Of a stretch of DNA of 64,000 nucleotides, positions 26,201 to 33,449 are shown piece after piece (the stretch's first letter is position 1; the number at the start of each line of letters is the position of its first letter). This DNA is from Candidatus Thalassarchaeum betae. Lineage in GTDB: Archaea; Thermoplasmatota; Poseidoniia; Poseidoniales; Thalassarchaeaceae. The stretch is taken from assembly GCA_022448665.1 (NCBI GenBank), contig JAKUUO010000004.1, positions 1-64,000 of the forward strand, read 5' to 3'. Made by a program: the position numbers and the translations under genes. The notes under the pieces were generated by a model that was not told the DNA's origin, made no database searches, and saw only the letters and a program-made list of their open reading frames with translations.

Positions 26201-28951
26201 AACTCGGGAATCAACCCGTTGAACGGCTCTGACTACCTCAACAACCCCGACGGCGACGGATTCGACGTCAACCACGATGGAGTACTCGACCTAGAGGAGA
26301 GTCTGGTCAACTGGCTTGAGTACCACCTAAAGTCCGAGATTCTGTATGGCGACCAGACCGCCTCGGGCATGGCGTTCCCAGAGAACTTCACCACTCTGCT
26401 GTGGAATGAGACCTGGCTCAACTTCGCAGACGATTCGTTTGGCCACTTCACCAGCCCTGCTTACCGCAGCCTGGTTAACGGAACCACTCCGCGAGATGTC
26501 GGTTCCGCCAATCCATTGAGCGCTGACTCCGATCGCGACGGTATGCCGGACGGATGGGAGTTTTTCTACGCAAGATGGAGCCTGTTCGACGAGCAGTGGA
26601 CGCTCAACCCCGTTGACGAGAGGGATCGACTCGGAGACCCCGACGGCGACGGGATGAACAACTGGGAGGAGTACAACGTCATCGATGGGAACCTCAGCGA
26701 GACCGACGAGCTGATTACCGTACCGCAGTTCTACCTCCTCAGAGTCGGCGGCGAAATACTCGCTTCGCCATGGCTCTCTGCCGAATCCGCTTCCTCATTC
26801 GGCATGTTCCTGTCTGACGAGCAAGTCAACAAGAGCGGGAGGACCGCCGATCCAAACAACCCCGACACCGATGGCGATGGTCTGCTCGACGGCATCGAAC
26901 TGATATTCACACGTTGGAACTCGACGGACGAGGTCTGGACACTCAACCCCCTTGTCGCGGGTGATGGGAACTACGACTCGGACCGCGACGGCATCACCGA
27001 CCTCGTCGAACTCAATCTGACTCATAACAACCCGGCCAACGGCGGGCTATCACCGCCCGACGCGCCGCGTATGTGGGAGGAGGCTGAGCAGCTTGATCCC
27101 GATGAGGCCGTGAACAGAGTCTACAGAATCCTGTTCAACAAGGAGGGCAGGGCTGAACTCGCCATTGCGCAGTTCCAGGAGTGGCAGCAAGGCATGCCCG
27201 CCAAACCGGTTATCTCAGCGCTGCTAGGGGCCGCGGATCCGAATGCTGAGGACACCGACAGGGACGGTATGAGCGACGGCTACGAATACTGGTTCACAGA
27301 GTGGGACCTCGAGGAGAATATCTGGGAGATGAACCTCCTGACCGACAGTGACATCCACGCGGACGCGGACGACGACTCTTTCGACTGCAATGGCGACGGC
27401 CACATCTCCGATTCCGAGTCCTATGACAACCTCGCCGAGTATGACGCTAGAGTCTACGGCAAGCGTTCCGCCATCGACACCATCCCCAACGGCACAGGCC
27501 TGGTATCCTACGGCGCCGACGCGGTCACCGCGCAGATTGACGAGAACGGGATGTCGTACGAGGCCGCCTTCGGACAGTTGTACGTCATGTTCTCCACCAA
27601 GAGCCTGGTCTCAGCAGAGCGCGCCGGCCTGATCAACGAGATTGACCCTGACACATTCAACTACAGCTTAGCCGGAGTAAGTGACCCGACAGACGATGAC
27701 TCGGACAGGGACGGGATGCCTGATGGCTGGGAGTTCTGCTATTCCATCTACGGCGAGTTCCTCCCCGTCAACGCGTACCGCTGGTCGATGAACCCAATCA
27801 ACCCCCTCGACATCGCTTACGATCCCGACGCCGACGGCTGGTATGACAGGACCTGGGGGGATGCCCCGGCCGAGCAGGGTACTTGGGAGGACAGGCAGTT
27901 CACACCTGCGCCGGTGGACCAGCAGATCGGACAGGGCTTCATCGGTCTGTACTTCAGCAACCTGATGGAGTATGATAACGGCACGCATCCTCTTGACCCC
28001 GACACCGATGACGATTCTATGGTGATGGAACCGATTATGCAGAATGGCGCCGTCATCGACTATGTCCAGAACACCAATCTGTCGGACGGCCGTGAGGTGT
28101 TCAAGTACGGCACCAACCCGCTCGACAACGACACTGACGGCGACATGATGCCCGACTTCTATGAGTACTACAGGGGATGGAACGAGGCCAATGACAATTG
28201 GTCGTCCTATCTCAGAATCTCAGTGGTGTGGCAGCAGATTACCGCGACCAACTTGAAGCCGGTCAACATCTCAGGCGCCAACATAGCAAGGCCCGACTTG
28301 GACTGGGTTTGGTTCACTCATGATGCGACCGACCCGTCCGATGCCGGCCAAGACGCCGACAACGATGGCGGTTGGGACTGCTCCAGCGGCAACTGCGTCT
28401 ATGTCCCGTACAACAATTTCCAGGAGTACTACGGCCTTGTCAACGCCTCCCTCGCCTCCCCAACACTGGTCAGGCAGGCAAACCTCTACGATTGCTCGGG
28501 CAACATCGTCCAAGAATGGTGGCAACTGCGCGAGTCCCTGCTGGGTACTTGCTCGGGCAGTGCGGCACTCGCGTCCAACTACTTCCGCATGTACAGGGTG
28601 AACAACGCCGACATGCTCTATGCCCTGATTGTGAAAGACAACGATGATCACTATGAGGACATCGACACCAGTGACGACGAAGTCATGGTGAACGGCGCTT
28701 GGGCCGACGAGTACCACAGATTCGCCGGCGATCAGTACCATTTGCCGAACACTGGCTTGGGTGAGTACGTCTACGGATGGTGGATAATCGACATCGACGG
28801 CGATCAGATTGCCGATGGCACCGATCCGACCAACTGGGATACCGACGGCGACTGGCTGAACGACTTCTTTGAGATCGAGGATGACATGCTCGATGGCGTC
28901 CGTGGTAACAGCGGCTCTCCCATCAGGTATGACGACCGGACAACGTCGTGA
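23231..28951 (+). CDS. Giant secreted protein with thrombospondin-3-like calcium repeats and an internal propeller-like region
   Basis: This 1,906-residue protein starts with a clear signal peptide (basic MRRKQ, hydrophobic core, cleavage near residues 25-32). About fourteen Asp-rich repeats of the form D-x-D-x-D-G-M/L-P-D-G-W/Y-E are spread along it, matching thrombospondin type 3 or EF-hand-like calcium loops. Most are followed by a WT-LNP-D-P segment, giving a longer unit. Between about residues 360 and 740 the Asp repeats stop, and strands such as LLIGSRYGITVID, LLVGTDAGLVAWN and IWVGTAGGLHLLDL look like a beta-propeller. There is no C-terminal membrane helix, so it is probably released or held by partners. 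Its stop overlaps the next start in GTGA, implying co-translation. Calcium-dependent surface or matrix structure is an inference. Confidence 0.88.
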   Translation: MRRKQTALLMTILLLGSLAFVSQTRPQSSVSSTDPITADRGGPPVTDEDGDRIPDLHESIFGDVRLIDTSTGVVSVRGLDPTNGTDNMSDYDSDGASALLEFCWPYTLDRCFDRLSLTGKPPQFTDSGLREYLDPRNADTDGDGLPDGYEIYMCTEGGLGYQNASNAWQCLWFDPLDASDSTEDIDRCEDFSFGCGDGFDVNRDGFIDIGERYTNSEEYLYGIPEDWLTERDGLWCAGEIAGLSPDSCQGDIERATGDNGWLGSDPTEPDSDYYTWSEVIAIGLAVPGDGIPDGWEVHYGLDPRNSSDAIEDTDMDGWDLDRDGFLIPDISTSTAHWGEAFSNYEEYMVHFDDGAWVTPGLRGAPSSQSDGEVISFDQSTSPGLVDGAVHTVLSDSARDRLLIGSRYGITVIDPFEGTSSLYQLPSGMEMHTMMRWSPSDSDFLLVGSNLGLHCITLDNGLPVMESMSESDIGPIEDIYALQTGSGDLDLILFGKGFATWTVTVRDQGEDQDAMVGEPEYNDEMADTLSAADAEINTALHVQMDGRGPLLLVGTDAGLVAWNTTDGSASAGDPWWVFDRENAEDFVQRADLLNVSKSAVVNALVLAGPLDAAGGVEEVTGIWVGTAGGLHLLDLDLLIQMPYSAFDSDRMYNIERWAEGANDIRSVLPMNDMVVIGSRDGSWCLEGGHSGVLGLYLNQTKIPGLITSLTTLEHGGNLWIFAGVSPGRYMNIMPIDPTSFDSDLDGMPDGWEFVYGLDPTDPHDRYRDADADGVHFTSADGFEFDRDWTNLDEYRYVSTTDNGFNGTDPRDIDSDGDGLTDGEEYWGWFADSTEFDCHYLNDEYICDEDTGALAEQVHLEGWLGSGAGGGTDGPTDPTNPDTDGDGMPDGWEMEHRRWVGDAYNGGNLWTLDPRDPTDRDEDADGDGLSNLCEYMWGNLLETVLREGLPTHGETAEAAINWTKTDPNEIDSDGDSLPDGWEARYTCTWNKDNSGINPLNGSDYLNNPDGDGFDVNHDGVLDLEESLVNWLEYHLKSEILYGDQTASGMAFPENFTTLLWNETWLNFADDSFGHFTSPAYRSLVNGTTPRDVGSANPLSADSDRDGMPDGWEFFYARWSLFDEQWTLNPVDERDRLGDPDGDGMNNWEEYNVIDGNLSETDELITVPQFYLLRVGGEILASPWLSAESASSFGMFLSDEQVNKSGRTADPNNPDTDGDGLLDGIELIFTRWNSTDEVWTLNPLVAGDGNYDSDRDGITDLVELNLTHNNPANGGLSPPDAPRMWEEAEQLDPDEAVNRVYRILFNKEGRAELAIAQFQEWQQGMPAKPVISALLGAADPNAEDTDRDGMSDGYEYWFTEWDLEENIWEMNLLTDSDIHADADDDSFDCNGDGHISDSESYDNLAEYDARVYGKRSAIDTIPNGTGLVSYGADAVTAQIDENGMSYEAAFGQLYVMFSTKSLVSAERAGLINEIDPDTFNYSLAGVSDPTDDDSDRDGMPDGWEFCYSIYGEFLPVNAYRWSMNPINPLDIAYDPDADGWYDRTWGDAPAEQGTWEDRQFTPAPVDQQIGQGFIGLYFSNLMEYDNGTHPLDPDTDDDSMVMEPIMQNGAVIDYVQNTNLSDGREVFKYGTNPLDNDTDGDMMPDFYEYYRGWNEANDNWSSYLRISVVWQQITATNLKPVNISGANIARPDLDWVWFTHDATDPSDAGQDADNDGGWDCSSGNCVYVPYNNFQEYYGLVNASLASPTLVRQANLYDCSGNIVQEWWQLRESLLGTCSGSAALASNYFRMYRVNNADMLYALIVKDNDDHYEDIDTSDDEVMVNGAWADEYHRFAGDQYHLPNTGLGEYVYGWWIIDIDGDQIADGTDPTNWDTDGDWLNDFFEIEDDMLDGVRGNSGSPIRYDDRTTS

Positions 28952-29460
28952 GCGCAGACTGCATTCATGTGCCACGACTAGCTCCGGCAGCCATGGCAGA
29001 CGACGCGCTCCCGGCCCCGGACTCACCGGTCGAGGAGCGACTGCTATTCCTACAGGAGAACATGGTCAGTTTCACCACCCAGTTCAGCATGCCCATCGTC
29101 GAAGTCTCACTGGTTCTCTCGAAGTACATTCGGATACTCCTCGAATCACTCGAGACAGCAGCCTCCCGGAACGACGAGGAGCTGCCTGCGAGACTCACTG
29201 AGACGTGGGAGGTGGACGTCGAAGGCGAGGCCCCGGGGATTGACTCGTTCCCCCTCGAGACACTCCTAGGCAGTCTTGATGAGGACAGGATGGATATTCT
29301 TGATACCCTAATCAGGACTATTCTGAACGAGACTCGTCTGCCGTTCGCACCTGCTTTGACGCTACTCAGGGAGTGGGAATCGATGGTTAGGGTGCAACTG
29401 ACCAACGCCAGCGGTCCCGGGCAACTGTTCAGCCCAATCGAACTGCCTGAAGGCTTCTGA
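28948..29460 (+). CDS. Conserved-looking hypothetical protein coupled to the calcium-repeat gene
   Basis: This 170-residue acidic protein begins at GTG 28948, overlapping the previous stop by four bases. ATG 28993 is a second possible start and would remove the odd first 15 residues. It is mostly amphipathic helix, with no signal peptide, membrane helix or Cys pair. I recognise no family. The tight coupling suggests made-together proteins, yet the upstream product is exported and this one looks cytoplasmic, which is puzzling. A bidirectional hairpin follows its stop. Confidence 0.6.
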   Translation: MSADCIHVPRLAPAAMADDALPAPDSPVEERLLFLQENMVSFTTQFSMPIVEVSLVLSKYIRILLESLETAASRNDEELPARLTETWEVDVEGEAPGIDSFPLETLLGSLDEDRMDILDTLIRTILNETRLPFAPALTLLREWESMVRVQLTNASGPGQLFSPIELPEGF

Positions 29461-29476
29461 ATCTGCGAGAATTAAC

Positions 29477-29490
29477 ATCACATTCGTGAT
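29477..29490. terminator. Likely bidirectional terminator hairpin
   Basis: ATCAC, ATTC, GTGAT form a 5-bp stem between two convergent genes. It is followed on the plus strand by TATCAACTGTTTTCT, a T-rich run typical of archaeal termination. Confidence 0.45.
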
Positions 29491-29492
29491 TA

Positions 29493-29825
29493 TCAACTGT
29501 TTTCTGCTTTAGCGACAATGCCGCTGGAAACCCACCAGGCGTCCGCAATGGACCAGACGAAGAGGACGGGCCAGAGAACCACTGACAGAATCAGTGGCAG
29601 TTGGATGACGAACCAGCCGAATCCTTTGCTGTGTTGCCGGTTGAAGTGCTGGCCGAGGAACAGGAAAGGGACCAGGGACAGTGCCAGAGCCACAAGAGGC
29701 CGCAGAGTCCCCCACGGTCCGATTCCCCCGCTCAACTCGTTCCAGATGACACCGACGACGCCTAGGGCACTGGCTCCTCCCGGCTCCTCGTCTGGTACGA
29801 CACTCACCGCGTACTCCTCTGCCAT
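29493..29825 (-). CDS. Small two-helix membrane protein
   Basis: This 110-residue protein has an acidic N-terminus and two hydrophobic helices (about 44-60 and 74-97) separated by a short basic hairpin (GQHFNRQHSKGFG), then a short tail. The two-helix hairpin with a WSIADAWW-like second helix resembles TM2-type small membrane proteins, though I cannot assign the family firmly. The start ATG 29825 has a GATTCATG box about 29 bases upstream (29858-29851, minus strand), consistent with a leaderless promoter. It diverges from the Pcp-Nudix gene with almost no intergenic space. Function unknown. Confidence 0.65.
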   Translation of the reverse strand: MAEEYAVSVVPDEEPGGASALGVVGVIWNELSGGIGPWGTLRPLVALALSLVPFLFLGQHFNRQHSKGFGWFVIQLPLILSVVLWPVLFVWSIADAWWVSSGIVAKAENS

Positions 29826-29847
29826 CAGTCGGCCACCCTATGTCGCG

Positions 29848-30915
29848 ATGCATGAATCTGACGCCGACAGGCTCGGCGAAAAGGCGAACAGCACCTCTCG
29901 ACACCGATGCCACGTGGGCGAGCCGCGAATCCTTGTCACGGCATTCCCGCCGTTTTCCGATTTTGAGACCAATGTCTCTCAATCCGTCTTGGAACGGCTC
30001 CATGTTGACGGTATTGATGGACTAGACGTGGTTACGTGGATGCTGAGTGTCGACGAGGCCGGCTCAGGCGCTGTGGCTGCTGAAATCAGAGCCGGCATCG
30101 AGGTGGATGGCGTACTCCACCTCGGCCTTGCTGCTGGGAGGACGGGAATATCCCTAGAGAGGATCGCTCGCAACAGGTACTCGATGACAGAGCCTGACAA
30201 CTCAGGAAGGCTGCAGGAGTCCGGCAGTATCGTTCTCGGAGGCCCTGAGACGCTGGAGACGACGGCCCCACTCCACATTCTGGATGAGGAGTTCGAGCAT
30301 GACACCGACGTGCAGTGGAGCGATGACGCGGGCGGCTATGTGTGCAATGAGACCATCTACAGGACGCTGAATGAACTGCAAGCCAGCAGCGGGCCCGCAT
30401 TGCCCGCGATATTCGTGCATCTGCCCCCCGAGAGCGAAGTCCCGCTCGAAGATCAGGTAGCGGCGGTAATCAGAATCGCCAATTGCTTGGTCACCAGACC
30501 TAGGTATGAAGTCGCAGCTGCACTGCTTTTCGACGATCAGGGGAGAATACTGTCGTGCCGCAGGCCCAATGGGGACGCATGGGGTGGCTGGTGGGAGTTC
30601 CCAGGAGGAAAGATCAATCCGGGCGAGGATGCTCCAGTGGCACTGCTCCGCGAACTTGAGGAGGAATTGCGAATATCCCCCGAGCCCAAGGAAAAGGTCG
30701 CTCACATCGACTACGACTACGATGACAGATCTGTGAGCCTGCAGATATGGAACTGCGGAAGCATCGAGCCCACGTCGATCACTCTCGTCGAGCACGATTC
30801 GGCTCGTTGGCTATCACGAGACGAACTGCTTCAGGTGAAATGGCTACCGGCAGACCTCCCGATTATCGAGAAATGGTCCCAAGAGGGCCTACCGGAGCCT
30901 AGTCTTCTCCGCTAG
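29848..30915 (+). CDS. Fusion of pyroglutamyl peptidase I (C15) and Nudix hydrolase
   Basis: A 355-residue cytoplasmic two-domain protein. Residues about 27-215 match pyrrolidone-carboxylate peptidase, which removes N-terminal pyroglutamate. The start ILVTAFPPFSDFETN is characteristic, and the Glu-Cys-His triad is intact: Glu104 in GISLERIARN, Cys166 in GYVCNETIY and His191 in IFVHLPP. Residues about 219-350 are a MutT-like Nudix domain with WWEFPGGK and the Nudix box (Gly254, Glu260, Arg268-Glu269, then Glu-Glu), one position deviating (Arg for the usual Gly). Both active sites look functional. ATG 29848 adds a 22-residue leader that is not typical of the family and overlaps the opposite promoter; GTG 29914 would start right at the peptidase fold. 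The 3' end overlaps the convergent UPF0201 gene by 17 bases. Confidence 0.85.
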   Translation: MHESDADRLGEKANSTSRHRCHVGEPRILVTAFPPFSDFETNVSQSVLERLHVDGIDGLDVVTWMLSVDEAGSGAVAAEIRAGIEVDGVLHLGLAAGRTGISLERIARNRYSMTEPDNSGRLQESGSIVLGGPETLETTAPLHILDEEFEHDTDVQWSDDAGGYVCNETIYRTLNELQASSGPALPAIFVHLPPESEVPLEDQVAAVIRIANCLVTRPRYEVAAALLFDDQGRILSCRRPNGDAWGGWWEFPGGKINPGEDAPVALLRELEEELRISPEPKEKVAHIDYDYDDRSVSLQIWNCGSIEPTSITLVEHDSARWLSRDELLQVKWLPADLPIIEKWSQEGLPEPSLLR

Positions 30916-31411
30916 TGGGGTTTCCCTTGCGGTCAAACCACTCGACAGGCTCACCGTCATCAGACATCGCCAAATCGTCTCCAACGCTGCGTGGAATCGA
31001 GTTGCGACCGGCGTGCCAGGTTTGCTCCTCGAGCCAGACTGCCAGGTTCTCTCCAGTCAGGCCGATGCGCATTTCCCCGCCAATCGCCCTCTCATCGATG
31101 ACGAATGAGACCTTGCCGGCCAGAGCAGCCTGTCTCGATAGAGCGAATCCAGTCGAGTCGCCTTCGAGTTCCATTGTCATAGCATCGAGGGCAGTATCGA
31201 GGATTCTCTGGTTCCTCGCAGACTCTAGCAGCGTGTCCAACGACTCGGCAGAGCCGGTGATCAGGACACCCCCTCTCTCGTTCGGGAACGCCGCGTTCTC
31301 AGGAATGCGGTCGGGCACCCAGTCCGGGAAGACGGCCTTGACCGAATCCACAACCTTCGTTGCATCCTCGTGCGGTTGCACGACAGTGGACACACTGACG
31401 AGGGGCGCCAT
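30899..31411 (-). CDS. UPF0201 family protein
   Basis: This 170-residue protein matches the archaeal UPF0201 (DUF54) family. It has an N-terminal VVQPHEDATKVVDSVKAVFPD segment, a central LLESARNQRILDTALDAM helix, then ALSRQAALAGKVSFVIDE and GEMRIGL. The family resembles ribosomal-protein-like RNA-binding folds and is thought to act on RNA, but its biochemical role is not established. It has an extra hydrophilic C-terminus of about 40 residues. The start is ATG 31411. It converges on and overlaps the Pcp-Nudix gene by 17 bases, and diverges from the zinc-ribbon membrane protein. Confidence 0.75.
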   Translation of the reverse strand: MAPLVSVSTVVQPHEDATKVVDSVKAVFPDWVPDRIPENAAFPNERGGVLITGSAESLDTLLESARNQRILDTALDAMTMELEGDSTGFALSRQAALAGKVSFVIDERAIGGEMRIGLTGENLAVWLEEQTWHAGRNSIPRSVGDDLAMSDDGEPVEWFDRKGNPTSGED

Positions 31412-31474
31412 ACCTTCTCGTAGGGGCTGTCTGACATGAGTCCTCTGCCCCGACTCGCTCCCGTGAGCGCGAAT

Positions 31475-31483
31475 GATTCAAAC
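31475..31483 (+). promoter_or_regulatory. TATA-like box of a leaderless promoter
   Basis: GATTCAAAC is centred 27 bases before ATG 31506. It nearly matches GATTCAAGG upstream of the minus-strand gene at 40887 and GATTAAAT at 15270. Confidence 0.5.
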
Positions 31484-31505
31484 GATGGGCGAAGGGGCCG
31501 GTTCC

Positions 31506-32246
31506 ATGGCACAGCGGTCGCCGATGCTCGGAGCAGCACTCCTCTTGGCTCCAACTATGTGCGTGATAGCGCTGCGCTACGGCCTACCGGCTATCGACGA
31601 ACTCCTCTCCGAGGATGATACGATGATGTACTCGGTTCATGCAGCGGCTCTTCTAATCGGGGTTGTGATGTTCATGAGGTACCGAAAGGTCGAGGATCAC
31701 GAGTATCACCGCTCCAAGGCGATACGCAAACTCTCCCGGACCTACTCCAAGGAGGACAGGGGTCTTTGGGAGAAGGGCGAGGCGGCGATTGAGCGGCTCG
31801 AAGCGAAGGCCAGCGAGCCCCGGACCGGAAGGGCGGCGCTGGAGACGCAGGCACTCAAGTCAGGAACCGTCGGTGCCCTGAACACAGAGCGCTCCGAGGA
31901 GGAGATTCCCGAAGATGACCCTGAGCCGCAAGCCATGACGCAGGTCACCGGAATGAGTACGATGGTGGATGAGCAGGCGATAGCCGAACCCAAAGCTCTT
32001 GGATTCCTCTCTAGAATGTCCAATTCCATCAACAGCAGAATGGACGCATCTGCCCAGCGCCGTTTGGAGAAGCGCTCTGCCAAAGCAGCGGCCAAGAAGG
32101 CCTCCGCGAAAAGCGACTCGGACTCCCAATGGGCGGCTCCGTCCGCCTCGTCTCTGGCCCGCTCAGTCGTTTCCTGCGCCTCCTGCGGGGCACTGAACAA
32201 CTCGGGCGCACCCTACTGCACCTCATGCGGCGACTTCCTCTCCTGA
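31506..32246 (+). CDS. Membrane protein with C-terminal zinc ribbon
   Basis: This 246-residue protein has two membrane helices at its start (LGAALLLAPTMCVIALRYGL and a second near residues 43-59). A long charged, Ala/Lys/Glu-rich cytoplasmic region follows. It ends in a CxxC...CxxC zinc ribbon (CASCGALNN...YCTSCGDF). Zinc ribbons of this kind usually mediate protein contacts. ATG 31506 is preferred to in-frame ATGs at 31473 and 31485 because a promoter-like box lies 27 bases upstream and the protein then begins at the first helix. It lies 48 bases ahead of dnaJ and is probably co-transcribed with it. No specific function can be given. Confidence 0.75.
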   Translation: MAQRSPMLGAALLLAPTMCVIALRYGLPAIDELLSEDDTMMYSVHAAALLIGVVMFMRYRKVEDHEYHRSKAIRKLSRTYSKEDRGLWEKGEAAIERLEAKASEPRTGRAALETQALKSGTVGALNTERSEEEIPEDDPEPQAMTQVTGMSTMVDEQAIAEPKALGFLSRMSNSINSRMDASAQRRLEKRSAKAAAKKASAKSDSDSQWAAPSASSLARSVVSCASCGALNNSGAPYCTSCGDFLS

Positions 32247-32294
32247 GGGGAGGGGTTGAAAACGGTCGACCAAGAGCCCGCGACAGGTGAGCCC

Positions 32295-33440
32295 ATGGCA
32301 GGCAAGCGCGACTACTACGATGTACTAGGAGTGTCTAAAGACGCCACCGACACCGAGATCAAGAAGGCATTCAGATCGCTCGCGAGGCAGCACCACCCTG
32401 ACAAGAACCCCGGAGACGACGAATCCGAGAAGCGGTTCAAGGAGGTCCAAGAGGCGTATGCAGTTCTCTCTGACATGGATGAGCGCAGGAAGTACGACAC
32501 ATTCGGCCACGACCAGCCTGGTGGGTCTCCATTTGGCCCCGGTGGCTTCCAGGGGATTAACATCAGCATCGACGATATCTTCGGAGGAGGCATCGAGGGT
32601 ATATTCAGCCAGCTCTTCAGCGGAACCAGAGGAACTCGGAGAGGCCGTGGTCAGGATCTCCTAGTACGCCACGAAATCCCTTTTGAAGCCGCGATGGAGG
32701 GGCTTGAGGACGAGATTGAGATTGACGTGCTGAGGGTCTGTACAAAGTGCGACGGTATCGGCTCGGAGAGCCAAGACGGGGTTCGCGAGTGCCCCACTTG
32801 CGATGGCAGAGGAAGGTTGCAGAGAATCGAGAGGGTCGGCCCTTTCACCAAGCAGGTCGTATCGGACTGCCCGGCCTGTGAGGGCGAGGGCAGGATAATA
32901 CAGGACCCCTGCTCTGGTTGCCGGGGACATGGCAGAGCCAGCCAGTCCAAGCAGGTCAGGTTCATGGTCCCAGCAGGCATCTCAAGCGGCACTAGGCTCC
33001 GGATGAGGGGACATGGAGAAGCCCCGAAAGGCAACAGGGGCGACTCAGGAGACCTCTACATACAGATCGAAGTAGATTCACATCCGTGGTTCGAGAGAGA
33101 CGGCCCAGACCTGCTCATGGCCCTGCCCCTCGGTTACGTCGACTTGGTCCTCGGTACTGACATCGAGATCCCTCATATTGACGGGAAACCACTGACCATT
33201 AAAGTCCCAGCAGGCTCGAAACCCGGCGAGACTTTGACGATAGCCGGACGCGGATTGCCTGGGGGCAGGGGCCGCCGTGGAAGGGGCTCGGTCACAGTAC
33301 TGCTCAAACTAGACATGCCAAGCAAGGTCCCTCGTGGCCTTAGGAAGAGTTTGGAGGGTATGCGTGAGGAGATAGGCACGGACATGGATTCGCTTCAGGA
33401 TCGCATCAGGGAAGAGGCCAGGAATCGTCGCAGAGGCTGA
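32295..33440 (+). CDS. dnaJ: Chaperone protein DnaJ
   Basis: DnaJ (Hsp40) delivers unfolded clients to DnaK and stimulates its ATPase in the cytoplasm. The 381-residue protein has all type I parts. The J domain includes the HPD motif (QHHPDKNP). A Gly/Phe-rich linker follows (GGSPFGPGGFQG). Four CxxCxGxG zinc motifs come next (CTKCDGIG, CPTCDGRG, CPACEGEG, CSGCRGHG), then the two beta client-binding domains and a charged C-terminus. The start ATG 32295 follows an excellent AGGTGA ribosome binding site at 32285-32290, which rules out the upstream TTG at 32256. No dnaK or grpE lies within the window. Confidence 0.96.
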   Translation: MAGKRDYYDVLGVSKDATDTEIKKAFRSLARQHHPDKNPGDDESEKRFKEVQEAYAVLSDMDERRKYDTFGHDQPGGSPFGPGGFQGINISIDDIFGGGIEGIFSQLFSGTRGTRRGRGQDLLVRHEIPFEAAMEGLEDEIEIDVLRVCTKCDGIGSESQDGVRECPTCDGRGRLQRIERVGPFTKQVVSDCPACEGEGRIIQDPCSGCRGHGRASQSKQVRFMVPAGISSGTRLRMRGHGEAPKGNRGDSGDLYIQIEVDSHPWFERDGPDLLMALPLGYVDLVLGTDIEIPHIDGKPLTIKVPAGSKPGETLTIAGRGLPGGRGRRGRGSVTVLLKLDMPSKVPRGLRKSLEGMREEIGTDMDSLQDRIREEARNRRRG

Positions 33441-33449
33441 TTACACAGG

